The notes beneath the pieces are model-generated. The model saw nothing but the letters and a program-made list of their open reading frames with translations. It ran no database searches and had not been told where the DNA came from. Source: Gnetum montanum (taxonomy: Eukaryota; Streptophyta; Gnetopsida; Gnetales; Gnetaceae). Taken from it: a stretch of 28,573 nucleotides of DNA. The stretch is from contig MNCI01020108.1 of assembly GCA_015680685.1 (NCBI GenBank), forward strand, positions 44,518 to 73,090, given 5' to 3'. The first letter of the stretch is position 1, and each line of letters begins with the position of its first letter. Below, piece after piece: positions 21,008 to 28,573 of this stretch. The position numbers and the translations under genes are program-made.

Positions 21008-21337
21008 TAGCACCTAGGCTCTTGATTTGGCATGAGGTTTTACTAGTTTTTAATTAGAGTAGTGAAGCTCTTGTAGTTTATTCTCTCCAGAGTTAGAATA
21101 TTTTTTGAGTGCCCATAGAAGGAGTCTAAGTATATATGGTTCTTTGTTTAAACACTGATGTACCTAAGCCTAGTAGTGTGATGAAAATAAAAACAAACTC
21201 TTTTGGTAATCTTTGCAACACTGAGAATAGATTAATTTTTTCTTTAATGTACTTTACTTTAATGCATTTGAATTAAGTAATTACTTTTTAGTTGCTAATG
21301 AACACAAGCATGACAACTTCAAGCATACATATAGTGT

Positions 21338-21389
21338 TTGGTAACCCAACAACGCTTAACATTTTGTAGCCCAACAGCACTATATGTGT
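21338..21389 (+). repeat. 26-bp tandem repeat in C LTR
   Basis: Units start at 21338 (TTGGTAACCCAAC) and 21364 (TTGTAGCCCAAC). The period is the same as in B and A1. Confidence 0.7.
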
Positions 21390-21721
21390 TCATGATGTGT
21401 CCAAGAAAGTGGAACAGGTACTTGTGTTAGGCTAGCTAGGCTAGTTTAGATTTGATTTTCCATTGGTCATTAACTTAATCAATTTACCTTTTTATTGTCA
21501 TTAGGAGTAACGTAGAATTAGAGACAACATCATATGCATCACTTTGGACTAAACCATACATGACAAAGCTACCACTAGTCCAAGTGGGAAGACAGTGAGC
21601 TATGATCAAAACATAACAATCTAGAGACCACAACTAGTTCCATCCATAGAATTCAACTGGATCGTGCGTGAACACTTGTTATTCATATGGTTGTGCATAG
21701 GGGTACCTTGCCACTCATCAT

Positions 21722-21739
21722 TAGTGTTGTTGCCAGGGA
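21722..21739 (+). other. C primer-binding site (tRNA-Asp type)
   Basis: TAGTGTTGTTGCCAGGGA follows CTCATCA and one T. It is the same site as in B and A1 with different transitions. Confidence 0.82.
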
Positions 21740-21844
21740 TGATGTTAATTATCTAGATTAGTTATATTATACATAATCATTATAAAGGTATTAATGATAT
21801 ATCTTTTAGAAATATTAACTCACACATACCATAAACCAACAATA

Positions 21845-22827
21845 ATGTCTCTCTTACATGGAAGTGATAATGCACTATATAGCAAAAGCATTCATTGAAG
21901 AACTAATGAGATATATAATGAAGAAAATTGGAGTGACCAATTTTATGCAGAGATTTCTTACGATCATGACCACCCTAATGACACTCAAAGACTACAATCA
22001 CTTAAAGCAAACAATCTTGGGGGAGATGACATAATTCATGAACTAGGGGAGGCTTCAAGATCTAAGAACTCCTCGAAACCAAGAAACAATAAATTAAGGG
22101 ACCCTAGGGAACACCATAGAAGCCATGGAAATTATTCTAGTTCCTCACCTTCTTCTTTCCCTTCAACATCTAGTTCTAATGAAGATGAACATAGGTATGG
22201 AGATAACGCTCCCTTAAAGGGTTGGACTAAAAACTAAAATCAAATCCACTGGAAAAGTCAAAGATGTCACCATGAACATAGATGGCATCATCACAACCAA
22301 ATGAATAGAAATAGAAATTTCCCTCACAACTTGTTTGATGACAATGAACCCTTGCTAGCTACTAAGATCCTAATGCATATCACAAAGGCCATTAAGATAT
22401 CCTGCAGGCATCACAAAAAGAGTTGCCTACCTAAGCTTGATATGAATAATATTCCTAAATTTGCAAGAGGCTATGATTTAGATCTGCAACATCATTTACA
22501 AGCCTTCCAAGATGCCTGTATCTATTATAACAATGAAAAAAAATTCTAAAAGCTTAAGCTCTTTCCTAGGATACTAATTGATAGAGCCAAAGTGTGGTAT
22601 AGATTGTTGAGCAATCCAATCGTGGTCAACAATGTTGGAACTTTTTAACGAAAAATACCAAACCTATGCGAGAGTGTCTAACCTGAGGAGACAGATCCAA
22701 GATTGAAAGCAAGAATAACATGAACCCTTGGACATGGCCTTAGATAGATATTATTCCATATTGAATAGATGGCCAAGCCATGGGTTCTCTAAGGAGAGGT
22801 AATTTTTCCACATCATAGATGGACTTC
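21845..22827 (+). pseudogene. C gag, N-terminal two thirds
   Basis: The ATG at 21845 opens MSLLHGSDNALYSKS, about 100 bases after the primer site. The frame runs to about 22645 with TGA near codon 18, TAA near codon 134, TAA at 22547 and TAA near 22646. It contains a Ser-rich patch (SSSSPSSFPSTSSS), a His-rich patch (RCHHEHRWHHHNQ), DDNEPLLATK, then the retrotrans_gag start LDMNNIPKFARGYDLDLQ (about 22434) and LKLFPRILIDRAKVWYRLL. After a frameshift it ends at FFHIIDGLL, where the LTR of D begins. Compared with A1 and B it lacks most of the long N-terminal block. Confidence 0.83.
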
Positions 22828-23573
22828 TGATAACTAGTGAGGTACCCCTACACTCAACCATACGAATACAAGCATTCATGCATGATCCAATCGAACTCCA
22901 TGAACAGGCTAGTTATGGTATCTAGATAGTTACAAATTGATCACAATTTGTTGTCTTCCCACCTAGACTAGTATTTTCTTTGTCACGTATGGTTTAGTCT
23001 AGAGTGAGGTGTATGATGCAGTCCTAAACTAGTGCTACTCCTAGAGGCAATAAAAAAATAACTTTAATTAATCTAGGAGGAAAAGGGAGAGAGAGTTAAG
23101 CTAATAGGACATAGGGGGGAGAGAATCTACACTAGCCTAAGTGCGATGAGCATCCATTCCTTAATTATCTATACACATCTTGGACCTTGTGTACGACTAC
23201 TACTAGGATTAGCAAGCGTATATCATAGGTACGCTACTAGGATATCAAGTAGTCACACTTAAATGCTTGTAATTAAGTTGTACTCATTCCATGTTTAATA
23301 ATAGGGATAGGAGTTGAGGGTAAAGAATTATTAATTAAGAAAGTAATGAATAAAAATTAAATAATTAAACTAAGTAAATGCTATAATGATGAAGTAATCT
23401 TGACCTTTATTTTCGGTCATGTGTGTGTCCAAGTACATCACACTCGAATAAAGGTGCCATACAATTACAATCATCACACTGCGGGCATGCACTGGGAGAA
23501 ATGGTTGAGAAGAACTAAAAATAAAAACTAACTTCTAATTGAACTGCTCCCTTACTACGTGCACCTACATGTG

Positions 23574-23581
23574 TATTTATA
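23574..23581 (-). promoter_or_regulatory. TATA box of D LTR
   Basis: TATAAATA on the minus strand within GCCTATAAATACAC, 19 bases downstream of the nearest GATATC. Confidence 0.65.
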
Positions 23582-23599
23582 GGCCCACATAGGAGTCAC

Positions 23600-23667
23600 G
23601 ATATCATGTATTTGATATCACTAGCCAGGCCATGATATCGCTTACCTGATATCATGGGTCCGATATC
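23600..23667 (-). promoter_or_regulatory. Five-copy phased GATATC array in D LTR
   Basis: Perfect GATATC hexamers start at 23600, 23614, 23634, 23648 and 23662, so spacings are 14, 20, 14 and 14 bp. Flanks often read ATGATATC or GATATCATG. It sits in U3 immediately upstream of the TATA box, the usual enhancer position. Function is inferred. Confidence 0.75.
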
Positions 23668-23693
23668 AGAGCCTAATGAATCATAATTCATCA

Positions 23694-23706
23694 TACCCCC
23701 ATGACG
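23694..23706 (-). other. D polypurine tract
   Basis: CGTCATGGGGGTA on the minus strand directly before TGATGAATT. An AAGGATGA motif lies about 20 bases further upstream. Confidence 0.8.
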
Positions 23707-23889
23707 AAATGAAAAATCATCCTTGAGTCGTACAAAATGAGAACAAGCCCCATTGATTACATAGTGGATAGGTATGGGATTATTGACTCACTAGGATTTA
23801 TTCATGCTGTAGTGGAGAATTGAATAGAACAAAATTAGGACATGAACACAAAATTACAAAATTGCAAAATTGCAAAATTTTATTAGAAC

Positions 23890-26662
23890 TCATGTGGTTT
23901 CAGGTGGCGGTAACTCCTCCATGGGTTGCTTTTCCTTGTCTTGCACTCTAGGTTTTGGGATTTGGTGGCTCTAAATAAGTGCCTAGATTTTTTCCTCTTT
24001 AGTTTAGGGATCCTGTGCCATCCATGCAAATGCTCCAATTTTTGATGGAGTCGACACTTCCCATGGACACAACAGTTGTAGAAACATCTGATTTACTTTG
24101 ATATACCAGGCTACAAATAGTCATCATTCCCCCTTGTGGGCTCTGGCTTTATCCTTGTAGTCTTGGTAATCTGCAAGCCATCGAGCCAAGTCTGCTATGA
24201 CATCTTTCTACCCTTGGTAGCTAGCCTTAACCACCTCCAATTCAAGATTTGCAACTTCTAGCCTTTGTAATGCTTTCTTGTGTTTTGCAAATTCTATTTT
24301 ATATTTGGTGTAGGTGGTAGCTACCTACTTCTCTAGCTCTATTCTCAGGCATCCTACTGTTAACATGGCTAGGTTGGCATATCATAGGTTTGCCAATTCC
24401 ATGTACTTTGTAAGATATTGGATTTGTAGGTCTTGGCTTTTGAGCTTTGCCTAGTGGATGAATGCATATGTGTCCAATATGGCCCGCCAATCAGTGTGTT
24501 GAGTGTTGAAGGTGTTAATGTGGGCCTTGGCCATATGGACCTCTTTCTCGATGACTTGCTTATACATTCCCACATGGTCTTTGAAATGCTCTTTGAAATC
24601 TTTATGTTGAACTCATTTTGCCATGCACTTATTTTAATGATCATCTTTTGATGGATTTTGTGTACCTCCTCCATTAAGAGGGTTCAATTCTCTCTGCCCA
24701 AGCAATTCATGTCTTGGTTGACCCTAATCAACTATTCTCAGAACTGTTGGAAATTTTCTTCAAGAACATTTTTTTGTTTCTCCATAGTGGTCAATCGAAC
24801 ATTATTTACAACAAGCTATTTATTTTCTTCTTACAAGGCCTTGAGTGTTTTGGCATGTGTGTATGTTTTTTCTTGTGCCTTGGAAGCATCCCAATCAGCC
24901 TTCTTCTTCTCCTTCGCCACTCTTTTATTATCCGCCAATAGTTTATTAAGCTAATCTATCCTAAAAGTTTACAACTAATCTACTAGAATGAATTGAGATG
25001 GGTCTTGCTATGTAGCTTGTAGGGTAACGAGCCTTTCTTGGAGTCTTGCCAACTTCGCCTCCACTTGCTCAGCCCTAATCTCTACCATGACTAGCTTTCT
25101 TTTAGTGGAGATGAGGTCTGATTGCATTGGTGTGACATCTTGCAAAATTTCAAACAAGGACATCATCACTTATCCTATTTGTAGCAACTGATCAAGAACA
25201 TTCTCATGCTCCAAAAGAGTCATCAAGGGATTGACCAGGGCTTGAGCATCACGTGTTCCTATGAAATATACTAGTGGCATAATAGGAACATTGAAGGACT
25301 CTTTGATGTGGCCCGTCACCACTTCTGTAGCTTCCGTTGCATCTTGGTGTTGCATGACCACTACTATAGCCCCTTCACTAGTCTCCAGTTGCACCTAGAA
25401 GGATGTAGCATTCCCTGAAATCTGTTGTGACTAATTCATTTCTTATCCTCCTGTTTGAATGGACACTTCGCCCCATGTGCCATCTATAGAAACTGTGGGT
25501 CGTACGACGTCATCGATGACATGGAAGAGATTGGCATCATCACGAATTCCCCAACTGACCATCTCAGCGATGGCCCTCAAATGGCTCATTGACAGTCGAT
25601 AATCCTGCAGTGGTGGCGACGGTTAGTCTCGCTAGCTCGTGCTGGGCTCTACTCCTTGCTATTGATTGGGCCTTATACTTGGGAGTTGGCTAGGCCCTAT
25701 AGTTTGAGTTGTAGTGGACCCCACTGTCTATTCTTATTCTGGCTCTAGTGTCTCACCAGCACTCTTTCTTTAGGCTGGTGGCTTTAGTAATTTAGCAAAC
25801 AAAGCATTTTGGGCTCTTCTGGGGATGTCATTGATGTACCCTAGAATTTTAGCATGCCTACACAGCTTTCTGATGAGACAAGGAAAGGGCAACATGAACT
25901 TCCCTATCTTATGTTCTTCAAATTGCCTCAAGATCTCCATGAGATACAGTGGGGAAGGGTAGCATTAACCTTGCCCATCAATATTGCACTTCCTCTTGCT
26001 ACATATGTTGAGATTCTGTTTAATCCTTTTGTGGGGAAGATGTGATAAGTGCCAATTTTGAAATATATTCTTTCTTCTAGTGTCAACTCCCCATATGTCT
26101 TGTCCTTTTTGCCATATGCCCTGTCCAACCAAATTCTTCGCACATCAGCATTAGAGTGAGTGGACAGGTGAGCAACATTTGGCCCTATATTCAAAAGGTT
26201 CAACACTTTCAAAATGGCCTTGGCAGAAAAATCTATAGACACACCACAAATGTCAATTATGATACCTTCTTCTTTATTATGCCAAAATTGGTATGTTTCT
26301 CCTAAGTACCAGGCACCACTTTTAAAAGGGATGGGCCATGAAGACCCTTTGAGTTGGTCCCTAACAGCCTCAAGAGCAAACTTTGTGAAAGGTCCAAAGT
26401 TTAGTTCCACAATCATAGCTACTGATGTGGACCTTTCGTGGATTTCCGACATGCATTTTGGGGGGCAATGTGAGATGTTGTCCCTATTTAGGCACTTCAG
26501 CCATTCCTCCTTCCACTTGTCTCGATTACACAGAAATAGAAGGCTCTTGATGGATGTTGAATGATTGTGCCTCCTGCTCTACACATTCCTCGAAAGATGC
26601 TTGGTCTCTACCTCTCCTTGGTCATTTGGGCATACCTTAAGAGGGTCCTCCTTGTTGCTCAT
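23890..26662 (-). pseudogene. Extra ORF of element D: about 924-codon coiled-coil protein
   Basis: Starts at the ATG at 26662 (MSNKEDPLKVCPNDQ) and ends with TGA at 23892-23890, 197 bases before the 3' LTR, in the sense orientation of the element. It has two frameshifts (about 25930 and 24590) and about 29 stops, 16 of them TAG. Residues 1 to about 300 are globular: WPIPFKSGAWYLGE, IIIDICGVSIDFS, LTLEERIYFKIGTYHIFP, KFMLPFPCLIRKLC. The spacing of the last two recalls the putative plant transposon protein domain found in Athila/Tat extra ORFs; this is a weak match by memory. A Pro/Gln/Thr-rich linker follows, then from about residue 520 a long heptad-like region (LNKLLADNKRVAKEKKK, MEKQKNVLEENFQQF, LEVANLELEVVKASY), and a tail ending EELPPPETT. 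There is no evident signal peptide or membrane segment, so env is unlikely. Function unknown. Confidence 0.72.
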
Positions 26663-27200
26663 GTTTAGGGGCCATCTATAATCACATGGGGTTGATCATT
26701 AGTAAGGTTTCTTACAAGATTTGCTTTATACCTTACTTCTTGCCTCAAATAAATTTGTTTCTTATTCTGTATGATTTAGAGTTAGGAAATTTTATGAAAA
26801 TTTCCCCTAAAAGTTTAAATATTGGGCCCAATTCAATTAGGTGGCTTTAAAATTTAATTTCCTAGTGTAGGTGAGGAGATAAAATTATTTTTGGCAATAT
26901 GTTTATTATTTTTATAATCAATTACCCTTTATAGTATCCTTCAGGTGATGATGAATTTCAAAAAATTTATGCATGGTTTGAAGTGTACCCTTCCCCCACG
27001 ACTAAGTTGAACACTCCAAGTGTAGGTAGGTTCAAGCAGAATGGGAATCAGAGCTCTAACAAGTGAGTTATGGTTGTTTGACCAAGAGGTGCACATGTCG
27101 TAATTCATGGAAGAAAATTTGAAAAACTCCCCTCACGTGAATAGTTGAGACTAATGTTGACATGCACCGGGGGGTATATATATATAATTTTTATTGATGT

Positions 27201-27265
27201 AATATCACATACCTGATAGCGTGGCCCCGATATCGCATCAGACCCAATATTGGGTACTCGATATC
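27201..27265. repeat. GATATC array outside any complete LTR
   Basis: Cores at 27201 (AATATC), 27215 (GATAGC), 27229 (GATATC), 27246 (AATATT) and 27260 (GATATC), spaced 14, 14, 17 and 14 bp. To the left on the + strand is CCGGGGGGTA followed by an AT run; to the right is CCTATTTAAAATAGG. This order imitates polypurine tract, U3 start, array and TATA box of the family in + orientation, but no R/U5 follows. Confidence 0.6.
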
Positions 27266-28076
27266 ACGACCTATTTAAAATAGGTACTTAGAAAAATTGA
27301 TGAATTTCTAAAATTTCAAGGCCAAAAATGAAGGATTTGAGATCAATGTGAAAAGTCGAGGGTATTGTTAAATAGACCAAAACATACAAAAAGTATAATG
27401 GAGTAGGATCTAACAATGAAATTCATAAGTCGGATGAGGAAAAAGGATATGTTTTGGTACATAGGAACGATTAAACCTGAAGGATGATAAGGGAAAGAAT
27501 AACATTGGTAATGTAATACTCGAAGGGTATAAATGATGTGATGATGTGCAACCAGTACAAATTACAAAAGTTACGCAAGTAGGTCCTCCCCAAAGCAGGT
27601 TCCAACCTATAATGCCCTTACGTAACCATACCTTAAAATTTCTATAGGCACTAGAAGGGTTAAATGTAATCTACACTGATGCAACAAAACACACACATGT
27701 TAATACTACCATGATGAGGTATGCATTCAATGCTACATAAGACATGATTCACAAATACATGAATAGCAATATGAGGTGAATTGTAGAAGGGATTGCAAAG
27801 ATTAGGATATGAGGTAGCTAACCTAGGGCACAATAAATCCTAAGTGTAGGGCATGATTAATGTGTCATTATCTTGTTGCTCCAAACTCAAGACCAAGTCC
27901 ATTCCTCTGATCAGTGACATCACATTGTTTTATCCCATGATGGAAAACCATAAGAGTATCATGATAGCAAGGCATATGATCACTTGGCATTTTGTCCAAG
28001 GGAGGAGTGATTCAGAATTGCTTTACAACACTTTGATCTTGATTTTTTTTATGATCGCTTTGGCACACTCTTCTTA

Positions 28077-28100
28077 CTTTCTCTCTCTTTCTCTCTCTTT
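28077..28100 (+). repeat. CT-rich microsatellite
   Basis: A pyrimidine run of two CTCTCTCTTT-type units (TTTCTCTCTCTTTCTCTCTC). Short and probably of no function. Confidence 0.8.
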
Positions 28101-28573
28101 GAATGCTTAATCCAGAGAAGTCGCCTACCTTCAAGCATGGGTGCATGTCTTTCCAGTGGGAACCCCTAGAATAGCATTGGTTTTCTTGAGTGAGTGACTT
28201 TATTACTCTTACTCCCATTTTTTGTTAGATCTACAAGGATCTTAGTACAACCAGGCTACATGGTGACTCCTACAGATGTCACCAAAGAGAATCCACAAGG
28301 CTCCTTGATGTCACACCCTGGTCATTTCATCTTGGTCCATCCTTCTTCGCTTTGGGTATAATGAGCACAAAATTACTTTAAGTTTTAATGATGACAAGAA
28401 TATCATCGTATCCAAAGTAGAACCTCTTATTCATAGAATGGTTGGGTGGATGTGATGGGCTTGCTGTCCAAATAATTAGTTACTCGAGACTTAATAGCAA
28501 AGAACAACACCTCAACCAATGAGTCACATGAGTGTTCTATTCATAGATGATATTACCCATAAAAAGATAAAAA

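Larger units (their letters stand above)
20914..21720 (+). repeat. C 5' LTR (807 bp)
   Basis: Starts TGATGAAGCACA and ends CCACTCATCA. U3 is short, with a repeated CAACGTT word (20941 and about 20962) instead of GATATC. It contains ACTAAACCATACATGAC, the complement of the CACGTATGGTTTAGTC block shared with A2 and D. Confidence 0.87.
20914..22827 (+). mobile_element. Gypsy element C, 5' LTR and partial gag
   Basis: A + strand copy inserted in the RT of B (preceding bases CCAAG are one side of a possible 5-bp target duplication). It has a complete LTR, primer site and the first two thirds of gag, and is then cut by element D at 22828. Its gag shows only two stops in the first 234 codons, so it is less decayed than B, consistent with being younger. 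Confidence 0.87.
22828..23693 (-). repeat. D 3' LTR (866 bp)
   Basis: On the minus strand it starts TGATGAATTATGATTC after CATGGGGGTA and ends GGTACCTCACTAGTTATCA. No primer site follows at 22827, where gag of C resumes, so it is a 3' LTR. It shares CACGTATGGTTTAGTC (22985-23000) with A2. A five-unit GATATC array lies in U3. Confidence 0.87.
22828..28573 (-). mobile_element. Gypsy element D, 3' part with a long extra ORF
   Basis: A minus-strand copy with a complete 3' LTR (22828-23693), polypurine tract, a roughly 2.8-kb broken ORF and a non-coding block that continues past the window end. It is inserted into the gag of C (flanking ACTTC on the left). gag, pol and the 5' LTR must lie to the right, outside the window. 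It is the topmost insertion of the right-hand stack. Confidence 0.82.
26663..28573 (-). other. D 3' non-coding block
   Basis: No believable ORF. 27562-28450 carries the same ordered landmarks as 2014-2870 in A1 and 12868-13800 in A2, for example a GTAGGTCCTCCCCAAAG block at about 27578. A polypurine-like CAACTTAGTCGTGGGGGA lies on the minus strand at about 26995-27013, and a GATATC array at 27201-27265. In A1 and A2 this block directly precedes the LTR region, while in D the long ORF lies between them. Confidence 0.6.

Noticed and set aside
24658-24954. 98-codon + strand frame rich in Phe/Leu/Ser
   Set aside because: Antisense to the coiled-coil region of the D ORF; the complement of Glu/Lys codons yields Phe/Leu/Ser.
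26214-26564. 116-codon + strand frame
   Set aside because: Antisense to the globular N-terminal part of the D ORF, which has the more protein-like sequence and the consistent start, stop and element orientation.
23890-26662. Reading the D ORF as an envelope gene
   Set aside because: No signal peptide, no strong membrane segment and no cleavage motif were seen; the C-terminal half is coiled coil with a hydrophilic Pro-rich tail.

Overview
This window looks like repeat-rich nuclear DNA of a land plant. It is AT-rich and contains no intact host gene. Nearly everything I can support is LTR-retrotransposon sequence at different stages of decay. The LTRs, primer sites and pol motifs are typical of plant Ty3/gypsy elements of the Athila/Tat type, plus one Ty1/copia element. 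The density of old, nested, deaminated copies suggests a large genome with slow turnover, such as a gymnosperm or fern. That placement is inference; nothing here fixes the species.

Layout from left to right. (1) 1-1264: the 3' end of a + strand Ty1/copia element (RT end, RNase H, polypurine tract, 3' LTR), apparently inserted into the 3' LTR of the next element. (2) 1265-10471: element A1, minus strand, close to complete but dead (3' LTR remnant, polypurine tract, non-coding 3' block, integrase, RNase H, RT, protease, gag, tRNA-Asp-type primer site, 5' LTR). (3) 10472-10947: a remnant with coiled-coil coding character on the minus strand. (4) 10948-15497: element A2, minus strand, with a complete 3' LTR but no protease core, RT, RNase H or integrase. 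(5) 15498-20913: element B, plus strand, 5' LTR to RT. (6) 20914-22827: element C, plus strand, LTR, primer site and partial gag, inserted into the RT of B. (7) 22828-28573: element D, minus strand, with its 3' LTR inserted in the gag of C, a long broken ORF of about 924 codons, and a non-coding 3' block running off the window.

The insertion order readable from the breaks is A2, then B, then C, then D on the right, and A1, then copia on the left. The five gypsy LTRs belong to one family: they start TGATGA, end CTCATCA, and two PBS-bearing 5' LTRs on the + strand and one on the - strand have a single T and then a tRNA-Asp-like primer site. Each has a TATAAATA box.

The most interesting points are the extra coiled-coil ORF between integrase and the 3' LTR (best kept in D, nearly deleted in A2), phased 7/14-bp GATATC arrays in the U3 of some LTRs where other copies carry unrelated palindromic modules, and premature stops that lie mainly where CAG, CAA or TGG codons are expected, fitting methylcytosine deamination. 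All translations and counts were done by hand.
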